Source: Gemmatimonadota bacterium (GTDB taxonomy: Bacteria; Gemmatimonadota; Gemmatimonadetes; Gemmatimonadales; GWC2-71-9). Taken from it: DNA of 32,881 bases. Where the stretch lies: the NCBI GenBank assembly GCA_025350665.1, contig JANXXJ010000366.1, positions 1 through 32,881 on the forward strand. Reading direction: 5' to 3'. The position numbers were made by a program, and so were the translations under genes. The stretch's first letter is position 1. Each line of letters begins with the position of its first letter. Below, one piece after another: positions 1-9,973 of the stretch. The notes under the pieces are model-generated. The model ran no database searches and was not told the DNA's origin. It was given only the letters and a program-made list of their open reading frames with translations.

Positions 1-2613
1 ATCCCGATGGCCGCGATCCCGACCTCCGTTACGGCCACCGAGACCGACCTGGCCCAGGTCGCCGCCGCGATGGCCATCGTCAAGGCCCACCGGACCCACG
101 GCCACCTCGCCGCCCGGCTCGATCCGCTCGGCAGCGAACCCCTCGGGGACCCCGCGCTCGACCCCGAACCGCTCGGCCTCACCCAGGAAGTCATGGGGCG
201 AATCCCGTCCGGCCCGCTCCGGGTCGCGGTCGCGGGGGCCACCCTCGCAGAAGCGCTGCCCCGCCTCCGGGCGACCTACTGCGGCACGATCGCCTACGAA
301 GTGGAACACATCGCCAGCCACGAGGAACGGGTCTGGCTCCGTCAGCAGATCGAGTCCGGCGGCCACCGCCGGCCGCTCGACCGCGACGCCCGAGTGGCAC
401 TGCTCGACCGGTTGATCCAGGTCGAGTCGTTCGAACGATTCCTCCACAAGTCGTACCTGGGACAGAAGCGGTTCTCAATCGAAGGCGTCGATCTGCTGGT
501 TCCGATGCTCGACGCCGTAATCGACATGGCGGCCGACCAGGGGGCCCGTGAGGTTGTGCTGGGCATGGCGCACCGCGGCCGGCTCAACGTGCTGGTTCAC
601 ACCCTCGGCCGGCCCTACGTAACCGTCTTCGGCGAATTTGAGGGCAAGAAGCCCGGCAAAGAGGGTGAGGACACCGGCACGGGCGACGTGAAATACCATC
701 ACGGAGCCGAGGGCGCGTTCGTGACCCGGTCCGGCCGTTCGATCACGGTCGCGCTGGCCCACAACCCGAGCCATCTCGAATTCGTCGGCGCCGTGGTTGA
801 CGGGCGGGCCCGCGCCCGGCAAACCCAGCGAAAGGCTGCGGAGGCGTATCATGATCCCTCGGCGGCGCTCCCGGTCACGATTCACGGTGATGCGGCCTTC
901 GCGGGCCAGGGCGTGGTCCAGGAAACGCTCAATCTGGGCGCGCTGCGCGGCTACCGGACCGGCGGCACGATTCATCTGATCACCAACAACCAGATCGGTT
1001 TCACGACCGATGCCGCGGACTCGCGCTCCACCCGGCACGCCAGCGATCTGGCCAAGGGCTTCGACATCCCGATCATCCACGTGAACGCCGACGACGCCGA
1101 AGCGTGTCTGGCCGCGGTCCGGCTCTCGATGATGTACCGGGAACGGTTTCGCGCGGACGTGCTGATCGACCTGATCGGGTACCGCCGGCACGGCCACAAC
1201 GAAGGCGATGAGCCGGCGTACACGCAGCCGCTGATGTCCGAGCGAATCAAGGCGCACCCGAGCGCCCGCGAGCTCTACGCCGCGGCCCTGGTGGCGGACG
1301 GCGCCTTGACGGCCGAGGAAGCCCAGGGGCGCTACGATGCGGCCTATCAACACCTGGTCGAGCAGCAGCAGGGGTTCAAGACGTCGATCAGCCAACCCAA
1401 GCCGGCCGAGGCCGCGCCGACGAAGATCGTTCGCGAAGACCCCGCAACCGCCGTCGATCGTGACAGCCTGGTCGGCCTGAACGATCAGTTGCTGGCCTAT
1501 CCGGAGGACTTCACGGTCCATCCCAAGCTCAAACGGCAACTCGAGCGACGTCGGACCACCATGGGCCCCGAAGGCGGTATTGACTGGGGGCACGCCGAGT
1601 CCCTGGCCTTCGCATCGCTGCTGTCAGAGGGCGTCCCGATCCGGTTCACCGGACAGGATGTGGAGCGCGGGACTTTCTCCCATCGCCACCTCGTCCTCCA
1701 TGACGCGGGGAACGGGACCACGCTCTGCACCATGCAGCGGCTGCCCGGCGCCCTGGCGTCGTTCGAAGTCCACAACAGCCCCTTGTCCGAGTTGGCGGCC
1801 CTGGGCTTCGAATACGGATACGCCACGGCGGCGTCGGACGCGCTGGTCCTCTGGGAGGCTCAGTTCGGTGATTTCATCAACGGTGCCCAGGTCATCGTCG
1901 ACCAGTTCATCGCGGCGGGCCTGTCGAAGTGGGGCGTGACCTCCCGCCTCACCCTGCTCCTGCCGCACGGCTACGAGGGCCAGGGTCCTGAGCACTCCAG
2001 CGCCCGTCTGGAGCGGTTCCTCCAACTCGCGGCGGAGGGCAACATCCGGATCGCCAACTGCACCACGGCAGGACAGTACTTTCACTTGATCCGGCGACAG
2101 GCGCGCCGGATCCGTCAGCGCCCCCTGATCGTGTTCACGCCCAAAAGCCTCCTCCGGCTGCCGGCCGCCTGCTCCACGCTCGACGATCTGGCGAGCGGGC
2201 GTTTCCTGCCGGTGATCGACGACGACGTCGCCGCCCGGACCCGGGGCGGCGCGGTCAGCCGGGCTGTGCTCTGTTCCGGCAAGGTCTACTATGATCTGAT
2301 CGCCGAGGCGGCGAAGCGGCCGGAGCACGAACGACCGGCCGTGATCCGGATGGAACAGCTCTATTCATTCCCCGAGACCGAACTTCGCGAGATCCTGGCG
2401 GGGTACCCCGCGATCCGCGAGCTGATCTGGTGCCAGGAAGAGCCCCGCAACATGGGCGCGTGGACATTCGCCGGGCCGCGGCTCCGGGCGATCCTGCCTA
2501 ACGACATTGCCCTGGGGTATATCGGCCGGCCCGACCGCGCCAGTCCGGCGGAGGGGTATCACCACGCCCACACCGTCGAACAGGAGCGGATCGCACGGGA
2601 GGCGATCGGCTGA
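1..2613 (+). CDS. sucA: 2-oxoglutarate dehydrogenase E1 component (thiamine-diphosphate enzyme), probably 5'-truncated by the window edge
   Basis: 868-aa ORF with E1o motifs (GMAHRGRLNVL, HGDAAFAGQGVVQETLNL, YRRHGHNEGDEPAYTQPLM, LLPHGYEGQGPEHSSARLERFLQL). No in-frame stop between base 1 and the ATG at 7, and the usual N-terminal E2-binding segment is missing. Confidence 0.93.
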   Translation: MPMAAIPTSVTATETDLAQVAAAMAIVKAHRTHGHLAARLDPLGSEPLGDPALDPEPLGLTQEVMGRIPSGPLRVAVAGATLAEALPRLRATYCGTIAYEVEHIASHEERVWLRQQIESGGHRRPLDRDARVALLDRLIQVESFERFLHKSYLGQKRFSIEGVDLLVPMLDAVIDMAADQGAREVVLGMAHRGRLNVLVHTLGRPYVTVFGEFEGKKPGKEGEDTGTGDVKYHHGAEGAFVTRSGRSITVALAHNPSHLEFVGAVVDGRARARQTQRKAAEAYHDPSAALPVTIHGDAAFAGQGVVQETLNLGALRGYRTGGTIHLITNNQIGFTTDAADSRSTRHASDLAKGFDIPIIHVNADDAEACLAAVRLSMMYRERFRADVLIDLIGYRRHGHNEGDEPAYTQPLMSERIKAHPSARELYAAALVADGALTAEEAQGRYDAAYQHLVEQQQGFKTSISQPKPAEAAPTKIVREDPATAVDRDSLVGLNDQLLAYPEDFTVHPKLKRQLERRRTTMGPEGGIDWGHAESLAFASLLSEGVPIRFTGQDVERGTFSHRHLVLHDAGNGTTLCTMQRLPGALASFEVHNSPLSELAALGFEYGYATAASDALVLWEAQFGDFINGAQVIVDQFIAAGLSKWGVTSRLTLLLPHGYEGQGPEHSSARLERFLQLAAEGNIRIANCTTAGQYFHLIRRQARRIRQRPLIVFTPKSLLRLPAACSTLDDLASGRFLPVIDDDVAARTRGGAVSRAVLCSGKVYYDLIAEAAKRPEHERPAVIRMEQLYSFPETELREILAGYPAIRELIWCQEEPRNMGAWTFAGPRLRAILPNDIALGYIGRPDRASPAEGYHHAHTVEQERIAREAIG

Positions 2614-2654
2614 GCCCGCCGGCCATCGAGGCGCGGCCCGGGTTCAACCGGTGG

Positions 2655-4100
2655 TTGATTCCGCCGGCGGCGCTCGCCATTCACCTGTCGATCGGGCAGG
2701 CGTACGCCTTCAGCGTGTTCAACCTGCCGCTCTCGCGGGCCATCGGCATCACCGAACCGGCACCGGGAGACTGGAAGCTGACCCAGTTGGGCTGGGTCTT
2801 CACCCTGGCCATCGTGTTCCTCGGCCTCTCGGCCGCGACCTTCGGGCGATGGCTCGAACGGGTCGGACCCCGCACCAGCGGGCTGGTCGCCGCCGCCTGC
2901 TGGGGCAGCGGATTCCTGATCGCGGCGCTCGGCGTGCGCCTGCATGCGCTCTGGCTGATTCTGCTGGGCTACGGCGTGATTGGCGGCTGCGGTCTCGGCC
3001 TGGGCTATATCACGCCGGTCTCCACGCTGATCAAATGGTTCCCCGACCGCCGCGGAATGGCGACCGGAATGGCGATCATGGGGTTCGGCGGCGGCGCGAT
3101 GATCGCCGCTCCGCTGTCGGCCGCCCTGATGGCGCATTTTGCCACCCCGGCGTCGGTCGGCGTCGCCGAAACGTTCGTCACTCTGGGTCTGGTCTACGCT
3201 GGATTCATGACGATCGGCGCGCTGCTCTTCCGGGTCCCGCCGGCCGACTGGAAGCCCGCGGGCTGGACCCCGCCTACGGCGACCCGCGCGCTCGTCTCCA
3301 TCCACAGCGTCCACCCGACCACGGCGATCACGACCCGAGCCTTCTGGCTGCTGTGGGCCGTCCTCTGCCTCAACGTCACGGCGGGCATCGGGGTCCTCGG
3401 CCAGGCGAGCGCCATGATCCAGGAGGTCTTCCGCGGCTCCGTCAGCACCGGCGCGGCCGCCGGTTTCGTCGGCCTGCTGAGCCTCTTCAACATGGGCGGG
3501 CGATTCTTCTGGTCGTCGCTGTCCGACCGAATCGGCCGGAAGCCGACCTACGCGATCTTCTTCGGCGCCGGCCTCGGATTGTATCTGGCCATTCCGGCTC
3601 TGGGATCGGCCGGCAATGTGGGCGGCTTCGTGGCCTGCTTTGCGCTGATCCTGACCATGTACGGCGGCGGATTTGCGACGATTCCAGCCTATCTGTCCGA
3701 TCTCTTCGGCACCCGCTTCGTCGGGGCCATCCACGGTCGGCTGCTGACCGCCTGGTCGACGGCCGGCGTGCTGGGCCCCGTGCTCGTCAACTACATCCGC
3801 GCGTTCGAGCTGGCCCGCGGCGTGGACAAGGCCCAGGTCTACAACACGACGATGTACCTGATGGCGGCGTTGCTGGCGGTGGGATTCTTCTGCAACCTCG
3901 CGGTCCGGCCGGTCGATTCGAAAGCCCATCTCGCGGACGAGACCCCGCCGCCGTCACGCGATGCGGGGAGAAAGGCGAACGGTGGAGCCGTCCGCGCCCG
4001 GTGGACTCCTGGATTCGTTGCCGCCTGGCTGGCCGTCGGGATACCTATGGCATGGGGAATCCTCGCCACATTGGCGAAGGCGGCCCAGCTCTTTCGATAG
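2655..4100 (+). CDS. MFS transporter, OFA (oxalate/formate antiporter-like) family
   Basis: 481-aa polytopic protein: IPPAALAIHLSIGQAYAFSVFNLPL, WFPDRRGMATGMAIMGFGGGAMI, GRFFWSSLSDRIGRKPTY. TTG start at 2655; exact start uncertain. Confidence 0.88.
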   Translation: MIPPAALAIHLSIGQAYAFSVFNLPLSRAIGITEPAPGDWKLTQLGWVFTLAIVFLGLSAATFGRWLERVGPRTSGLVAAACWGSGFLIAALGVRLHALWLILLGYGVIGGCGLGLGYITPVSTLIKWFPDRRGMATGMAIMGFGGGAMIAAPLSAALMAHFATPASVGVAETFVTLGLVYAGFMTIGALLFRVPPADWKPAGWTPPTATRALVSIHSVHPTTAITTRAFWLLWAVLCLNVTAGIGVLGQASAMIQEVFRGSVSTGAAAGFVGLLSLFNMGGRFFWSSLSDRIGRKPTYAIFFGAGLGLYLAIPALGSAGNVGGFVACFALILTMYGGGFATIPAYLSDLFGTRFVGAIHGRLLTAWSTAGVLGPVLVNYIRAFELARGVDKAQVYNTTMYLMAALLAVGFFCNLAVRPVDSKAHLADETPPPSRDAGRKANGGAVRARWTPGFVAAWLAVGIPMAWGILATLAKAAQLFR

Positions 4101-4109
4101 GACGCGAAG

Positions 4110-4559
4110 CTAGAGGGGTTTCTCGACCAGGCCGCGGACGGTCTGCTTGATTCCGTCCGAAAGATTGTCCCCGTAGTGGAGCAGGAACACTCCACGGGAG
4201 CGGCGGGCCAGGATGAAGCCGAGGAACGGCATGTCGGCCTTGGCGGCGTTGCAACTCTTGCAGGCCAGCACCAGGTTGTCCGACCGGTCGTAGGCGGTCT
4301 TGCCCTTCCGGGGCTGGACGTGGTCGAGGGTAAGTGTGTCGGGCGGGAACAACTCGCCGCAATAGGCACACACCGGTCCGTGCAGGGCGATCAACTCGTC
4401 CCGATGGCCCTGATAGGATTTGCTCCCGGTCCGGCGAAGGGTCTCGGAACTCCGAGCGACAGTGGGGGAGCCAGCACTGCGACGACGTCTTGGTTTACGC
4501 ACGGGGGAGGAATGTAACCGGGTTCCCCCTTTTCGGGCGACCCGGCGCTGGTATCGCAC
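4110..4559 (-). CDS. HNH endonuclease
   Basis: HNH/zinc motif CAYCGELFPPDTLTLDHVQPRKGKTAYDRSDNLVLACKSCNAAKAD. GTG start preceded by GGAGGG. Confidence 0.82.
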   Translation of the reverse strand: MRYQRRVARKGGTRLHSSPVRKPRRRRSAGSPTVARSSETLRRTGSKSYQGHRDELIALHGPVCAYCGELFPPDTLTLDHVQPRKGKTAYDRSDNLVLACKSCNAAKADMPFLGFILARRSRGVFLLHYGDNLSDGIKQTVRGLVEKPL

Positions 4560-4641
4560 CGGACCCTCCGCTATTTTCTTCCCTCCGTAGGACGCCCGTC
4601 ACCAGCCCCAACTTTCGCCAGCCCTGCACAAAGGAGCGCGC

Positions 4642-6657
4642 TTGTCGGTGCCCGACTCGCTCGATCCGTCCCTCGCCTGGACGACCATCAACACGATCCG
4701 CACCCTCGCCATGGATGCGGTCGAACAAGCTCAGTCCGGCCACGCCGGAACCCCGATGGGTCTGGCCCCGGCGGCCTACGTGTTGTGGAGCCGCCACCTG
4801 CGCCACGCCCCGAGCCGGCCTGACTGGGCCGACCGCGATCGCTTCGTGTTGTCGTGCGGCCACGCGTCGATGCTGCTCTACTCGCTGCTCCATCTCTCCG
4901 GCTACGACCTGTCGCTCGACGACATCAGGCACTTCCGCCAGTGGGGATCCCTCACACCGGGGCATCCGGAGCGCGGCCACACGGCCGGCGTGGAAACCAC
5001 GACGGGGCCCCTGGGACAGGGGATCGGCAACGCCGTTGGTATGGCGATGGCCGAGCGGTATCTGGCCCAGCGGTTCAACCGGCCCGGTCACTCGATCATC
5101 GATCACCAGACCTGGGTCATCGCCAGCGACGGTGACTTGATGGAGGGGATCGCAAGCGAAGCCGCCTCCCTGGCCGGTCATCTGCGACTCGGCAAACTCA
5201 CCGTGATCTACGACAACAACCGGATCACGATCGACGGCACCACGGCCATCTCGTTCACCGAGGATGTCGGCCGGCGGTTCGAGGCCTACGGCTGGCGGGT
5301 CGACACCGTGGCCGACGGCAATGATCTCGAAGCGATCGACGCGGCCCTCACCCGAGCCGCCGACGACCAGGCCCGCCCGTCTCTGATCGTCCTCCACACG
5401 GTGATCGGTGACCCCGCCCCCACCAAGCGCAACACGCCCGAGGCCCACGGCGCCCCGTTCGGCAAGGAGGAGATCGCCAGGACCAAGGCGATCCTGGGCT
5501 GGCCCGCCGACCCGTTTCACGTTCCGCCAGAAGCCCGGCAGGATCTCGGCCGGTGCACCGCGCGGGGAGGCGCACTCGCCGCGGATTGGGATGCCCGGAT
5601 CGATCGCTACCAGGCTGAGTTCCCGGCGCAGGCGGACGAACTGCACGACTGGCTCGACGGTCACCTCCGGATTGACTGGGACGCCACCCTGCCGGTCTTC
5701 AAACCGACCGACGCACTGGCCTCGCGACAGGCCTCCGGCACCACCCTGAGCGCCCTGGCCGCCAAACTGCCCAATCTGGTCGGCGGTTCTGCCGACCTGG
5801 CCGGCAGCACCGGTACCGCGATCAAAGGCGCCACGCTCTTCGGCGCCACCGGGCCGGGACAATCGGTGGCCTGGGGCATCCGGGAACACGCGATGGGCGC
5901 CGCGATGAACGGCATGGCGGCCCACGGCGGCATCCGGCCCTTCGGCAGCACCTTCCTGGTCTTCGCCGACTACATGAAGCCGTCAATCCGCCTCGCGGCC
6001 CTGATGCATCTGCCGGTGATCTACATTTTCACCCACGACTCGATCGGTGTCGGTGAAGACGGGCCCACTCACCAGCCCATCGAACACCTCGCCATGCTGC
6101 GCGGCATTCCTAACCTGACCGTCTTCCGCCCGGGCACGCTGGCCGAAACCGCCCAGGCTTGGCGCGCGGCGCTCGAACGGCACGACGGACCGACCGCGTT
6201 GATCATGTCGCGACAGAAGCTTGCGGCCTTCGACCACGCCTCGGCGAACGCCGAGGGGGCTCGCCGCGGCGGCTACATTCTGGTCGAACCCCCGGTCCCG
6301 CCCCAGGCGATCGTGCTCGCGAACGGGTCCGAGCTCGGCCTCGCCGTTGCCGCTGCGCGGCAGCTGACCGAGGGCGGCGTGCCAACCCGCGTGGTGTCAC
6401 TGCCATCATGGGAGTTGTTCCGAGCCCAGCCGGGGACCTACCGCGATCAGGTCCTGCCCCCCGCGATCCGGGCCCGGGTCTCGGTCGAGGCCGCCTCGAC
6501 CTTCGGCTGGCTCAGTTGGGTCACGGAACGGGGCGAGTCAATCGGCATCGATCATTTCGGCGCCTCGGCTCCGGGCGACCGCCTGTTCAAGGAATTCGGA
6601 ATCACCGTCGAACACGTGGTCGAGGCCCTGCGCCGCGCCCACCAGCGGAGCAACTGA
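4642..6657 (+). CDS. tkt: Transketolase
   Basis: 671 aa; [83 protein letters not shown] start with AAAGGAG SD. Confidence 0.96.
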   Translation: MSVPDSLDPSLAWTTINTIRTLAMDAVEQAQSGHAGTPMGLAPAAYVLWSRHLRHAPSRPDWADRDRFVLSCGHASMLLYSLLHLSGYDLSLDDIRHFRQWGSLTPGHPERGHTAGVETTTGPLGQGIGNAVGMAMAERYLAQRFNRPGHSIIDHQTWVIASDGDLMEGIASEAASLAGHLRLGKLTVIYDNNRITIDGTTAISFTEDVGRRFEAYGWRVDTVADGNDLEAIDAALTRAADDQARPSLIVLHTVIGDPAPTKRNTPEAHGAPFGKEEIARTKAILGWPADPFHVPPEARQDLGRCTARGGALAADWDARIDRYQAEFPAQADELHDWLDGHLRIDWDATLPVFKPTDALASRQASGTTLSALAAKLPNLVGGSADLAGSTGTAIKGATLFGATGPGQSVAWGIREHAMGAAMNGMAAHGGIRPFGSTFLVFADYMKPSIRLAALMHLPVIYIFTHDSIGVGEDGPTHQPIEHLAMLRGIPNLTVFRPGTLAETAQAWRAALERHDGPTALIMSRQKLAAFDHASANAEGARRGGYILVEPPVPPQAIVLANGSELGLAVAAARQLTEGGVPTRVVSLPSWELFRAQPGTYRDQVLPPAIRARVSVEAASTFGWLSWVTERGESIGIDHFGASAPGDRLFKEFGITVEHVVEALRRAHQRSN

Positions 6658-7760
6658 TGACCAACCCCCTGGTACGTCTCGGGAAGCTGGGCCAGAGCCC
6701 CTGGTACGACTTCATCACCCGGGACCTGATCCGCTCCGGCACGTTGCGCCGATTGATCGAGCAGGATGGACTGCTCGGCATGACATCCAACCCGACGATC
6801 TTCGAGAAGGCGATCGCGGGAAGCGCCAACTACGACGCCGATATCCGGGCTCTCACCGCCAACGGCCTCAACCCTGCGGCCATCTTCGAAGCGCTCGCCG
6901 TCGCCGATGTCCAAGCCGCCTGCAACGAGTTTCTCCCCGTCTACCGCGCCACCGGCGGGCGCGACGGCCAGGTGTCGCTCGAGGTGTCACCCGCTCTGGC
7001 CAACGACACCCTTGGGACCATCACCGAGGCGCGCCGGCTCTGGTCATCCCTCGGCCGACCCAATGCCATGATCAAGATCCCCGGCACCCAGGCCGGGTTG
7101 GCGGCCATCACCGAGTGCATCGCGGCGGGCATCAACGTCAACGTGACACTGCTGTTCGCCGTCAGCCGCTACGAGGCGGTCATCGATGCCTATCTCGCCG
7201 GTCTCGAGGCTCGAACCGCCAGGAACCTGCCCATCGATGGCATTGCGTCAGTGGCCAGTTTCTTCGTGAGCCGGGTCGACAGCCGAGTGGACGGATTCCT
7301 CGACCAGAAGAGCGGCGGCCAGGCCCTCCGGGGCACAGCCGCTATCGCCAACGCGGCGACGGCGTACGCCGCCTTCGAACGGGCGATCGCTACGCCCCGC
7401 TGGGCCGCACTCGCCGCCAAGGGTGCCCAGCGCCAACGACCCCTGTGGGCCTCGACCAGTACCAAGGACCCGCGCCTGCCTGATACGTACTACGTCGAGG
7501 CACTCGTCGCCCGGGACACGGTCAACACCTTGCCGCCGGAGACCTACAACGCCTATCGCGATCACGGGGATCCGGTCGTACGGATCGATCAGGCCATGGC
7601 GGCCGCACCGGCCCAACTGGCTGCCGTCGCGGCCCTGGGTATCGACCTCACGGATGTAACCGGTTTTCTGGAAGACGACGGCGTGGCCAAGTTTGCCGCG
7701 TCCTATCGCTCACTGCTGGCGGGAATTGAATCAAAGATGGGAACCCTCACCAGCCGCTAA
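6657..7760 (+). CDS. tal: Transaldolase
   Basis: [90 protein letters not shown] overlap with the tkt stop; the longer ORF from 6159 is frame read-through. Confidence 0.95.
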   Translation: MTNPLVRLGKLGQSPWYDFITRDLIRSGTLRRLIEQDGLLGMTSNPTIFEKAIAGSANYDADIRALTANGLNPAAIFEALAVADVQAACNEFLPVYRATGGRDGQVSLEVSPALANDTLGTITEARRLWSSLGRPNAMIKIPGTQAGLAAITECIAAGINVNVTLLFAVSRYEAVIDAYLAGLEARTARNLPIDGIASVASFFVSRVDSRVDGFLDQKSGGQALRGTAAIANAATAYAAFERAIATPRWAALAAKGAQRQRPLWASTSTKDPRLPDTYYVEALVARDTVNTLPPETYNAYRDHGDPVVRIDQAMAAAPAQLAAVAALGIDLTDVTGFLEDDGVAKFAASYRSLLAGIESKMGTLTSR

Positions 7761-8572
7761 CCGCCGCGGCTGGGATCGCGTTTCGCGGTGTCAGCCGGAA
7801 CCCGGATCGTCTCGGATTTCGCCTTCTTTTCCCTGGGACGGCGGGCCGGCGGAGGGCGGGTCCACAAGGCGATCACGCCACAGCGTGCCGACGCGCCCTC
7901 GAGCTCCGCCGGCGTCTCCGCAGGGCCGGTGTAGATCTCAATCCCCTCGATTTCCTGAACCGGCGTAAGCCACAGCACCGCCTGCTCCGTGGGGATCCCG
8001 TCCATGAAATACCCCGGCGAACAGCCCCGCGGCGCCCGCGCCATCCGGGCGACGCAGATCTGCGAACCTCGACACTCGATCCGGACGCCCGGCACCGTTC
8101 GAAGCGCATCCGGCAGCGTGGCCACCTGCCGCGCCTCGAGGTGCTCACGAGTGATGTATCGACCGAGACCCTCGGACTTGCGACGGATCCAGTCGGCCGG
8201 CCCGTGGTTCATCCGCTCTTCGACGGTGAGCTCCGGCAGGTTCACGGCCTCCGGATCCGCTTCGAACTCCAGGTCGATCGTCTCGCCGGCCTTGAGCGCC
8301 AGAGGTGAGGTCATCGTCGTGAACCCGATGGCCGCGGCCTGAATGACGTAGTCCCCGGCTTCGAGCCCGGTGAAACTGAAGGCGCCGCTGGGACCGCTGG
8401 TGACGACGAGCGCCGTGCCTGCCAGGGAGATCCGCGCTCCTTCGATCGGACGTTTGGCGCGGATATTGGTAATGATCCCCCGGATCTCTCCGCGCTTCTG
8501 GGCCGCGACCGGCGAGGCCATGACGGCGACGGTCGCCACCGCCGCCAACAGACGACGGAACTCAGCGATCAC
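7757..8572 (-). CDS. Secreted carboxypeptidase-regulatory-like plus TonB-plug domain protein without a beta-barrel (paralogue 1)
   Basis: Signal peptide (RRLLAAVATVAVMASPVAAQ), CarboxypepD_reg-like domain, plug-like segment (LPDALRTVPGVRIECRGSQICVARM..GCSPGYFMDGIP..IEGIEIYTGPAETPAELEGASARCGVIALWTR), then ends. Start taken as GTG 8572 after GGGGGGAG; the 290-aa ORF from 8629 is the alternative. Confidence 0.8.
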   Translation of the reverse strand: MIAEFRRLLAAVATVAVMASPVAAQKRGEIRGIITNIRAKRPIEGARISLAGTALVVTSGPSGAFSFTGLEAGDYVIQAAAIGFTTMTSPLALKAGETIDLEFEADPEAVNLPELTVEERMNHGPADWIRRKSEGLGRYITREHLEARQVATLPDALRTVPGVRIECRGSQICVARMARAPRGCSPGYFMDGIPTEQAVLWLTPVQEIEGIEIYTGPAETPAELEGASARCGVIALWTRPPPARRPREKKAKSETIRVPADTAKRDPSRGG

Positions 8573-9314
8573 GGCGCTCCCCCCGTCTGGTCCAGACCCC
8601 GATCGCACCACCGCATCGGGCCGCTTCATTGTTCAGTTCGGGCGGCGTTTCCGACGGGCCGCGGTAGAGTTCGACACCTTCGATGTCCATCGGCGGCGTG
8701 TTTTCGAGCACCGCGAGACTGGTGTGCTGATCATCGACGAAGATCGCCGGTCCGCATCCGCTCGGGTCCTGATTGAGCCGGATCAGGCACGTGAACCCCC
8801 GACAATCCGCCCGAACTCCTGGAAGAAACCGGATCATGTCCATGATCCGCATCGGATTGCGTCTGGCAATTTCATCTCGGGTGATGAACCGGCCGTGCCC
8901 CGCAGACTGGCGGCGCTCGAAGGTCGTCAGCGGCTTGACCAGATCCGGTTGCGGCTCACCCTCGACAAAGATCGTCGGCAGCAGTTGGCCCACACTGTCG
9001 GTGCGAAACTCGACGTCCTTCTGCTCCCCTTCGTTGATCTGAATCAAAGCATAGAGCGGCGGATACCCGATCAGGTTCGCCTGAAGCCGGTAGGGCCCGG
9101 GCTTGAGACCCGTGAAGGAGAACCGGCCGACCGAATCGGTCGCGACTGTTTTCCGGAGATTGAGGAGAACCACACGAGCGCCCGGAACCGGAGCGCCGTC
9201 GAAATTGTTGACCCGTCCAGAGATCGTGGCGGGCCGGAGCTGCCCATGCGCACGCGTGGGGATCGCCAGAAGTCCCACTGAGGCGGCCAGGGCAGCACGC
9301 TTCCAGTCCAGCAT
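8562..9314 (-). CDS. Secreted carboxypeptidase-regulatory-like plus TonB-plug domain protein without a beta-barrel (paralogue 2)
   Basis: Signal peptide; ATISGRVNNFDGAPVPGARVVLLNLRKTVATDSVGRFSFTGLKPGPYRLQANLIGY; MDMIRFLPGVRADCRGFTCLIRLNQDPSGCGPAIFVDDQ..DIEGVELYRGPSETPPELNNEAARCGGAIGVWTR. Aligns end to end with its neighbour. Confidence 0.82.
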   Translation of the reverse strand: MLDWKRAALAASVGLLAIPTRAHGQLRPATISGRVNNFDGAPVPGARVVLLNLRKTVATDSVGRFSFTGLKPGPYRLQANLIGYPPLYALIQINEGEQKDVEFRTDSVGQLLPTIFVEGEPQPDLVKPLTTFERRQSAGHGRFITRDEIARRNPMRIMDMIRFLPGVRADCRGFTCLIRLNQDPSGCGPAIFVDDQHTSLAVLENTPPMDIEGVELYRGPSETPPELNNEAARCGGAIGVWTRRGERRDR

Positions 9315-9342
9315 GGCCGAGCCCCCTTTCCGGGGTCTGAAG

Positions 9343-9413
<71 letters not shown>

Positions 9414-9531
9414 GGAAGGGCGATAAAACTCGCACCGCCCATCGGCCACCCGCAAGGGAACTGAGGTCGCTTTACCATACGACTCCAGCCCGCCTCGTGG
9501 TGACACCGGGTTCCAACCTGAACCGCTCGTC

Positions 9532-9948
9532 CTACTCCTTGACGACCCGGACCGCAGTGACGTAGTAGTGGGTATCCCCAAAGCAGGACGTCGGAACCCC
9601 GGGATGCTCGCTGTAGTGGAGAGCGACCTTCTGGCCCAGCGCCCCGTTGACCAGCTTCGCGACGTCGTCGTCCCGAACGGTGAAATACCAGATCGTGGGA
9701 GACGCCGCACCCGGCGTGATGTTGAGCTCACCTTCCCAGGTCTTACAGATCCAGCCTTTCCGCGAAAACTTGTAAAGTCCGCCGGAACGGTCCCCGTCGG
9801 AGTAGCTCCAGGTCAGGGCGGTCGCGGTATAGATCCCGAATAGCAGGAGTGGGGTCACGACGATCGCGGCCGCCCAGACAATCCAGCGACGGCGCGGCTT
9901 CGAGGGGACGACGCCTGGAGCGGCCTCGTCCGGTGTCGGGTCAGTCAT
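9532..9948 (-). CDS. Small single-pass membrane-anchored protein of unknown function
   Basis: MTDPTPDEAAPGVVPSKPRRRWIVWAAAIVVTPLLLFGIYTATALTWSYSDGDRSGGLYKFSRKGWICKTWEGEL...; one TM helix then a soluble domain. Internal ATG at 9948 preferred over 10008, which overlaps the next gene. Confidence 0.7.
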   Translation of the reverse strand: MTDPTPDEAAPGVVPSKPRRRWIVWAAAIVVTPLLLFGIYTATALTWSYSDGDRSGGLYKFSRKGWICKTWEGELNITPGAASPTIWYFTVRDDDVAKLVNGALGQKVALHYSEHPGVPTSCFGDTHYYVTAVRVVKE

Positions 9949-9973
9949 GGGGGGGAAGGTACGGGTGGACGGG

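Noticed and set aside
475-1593. Long antisense ORFs (475-1593, 2559-3929, 4495-5925 on -, 20005-21327 on +)
   Set aside because: They lie opposite well-supported genes and give low-complexity Arg/Gly/Pro/Asp-rich translations; expected shadow ORFs of high-GC third positions.
6159-6656. 533-aa ORF start upstream of transaldolase
   Set aside because: The N-terminal extension is out-of-frame transketolase sequence; the transaldolase homology starts at the ATG at 6657.
7755-7761. Overlapping convergent stop codons of transaldolase and the plug-only gene
   Set aside because: A 4-bp convergent overlap (CTAA) is ordinary tight packing.
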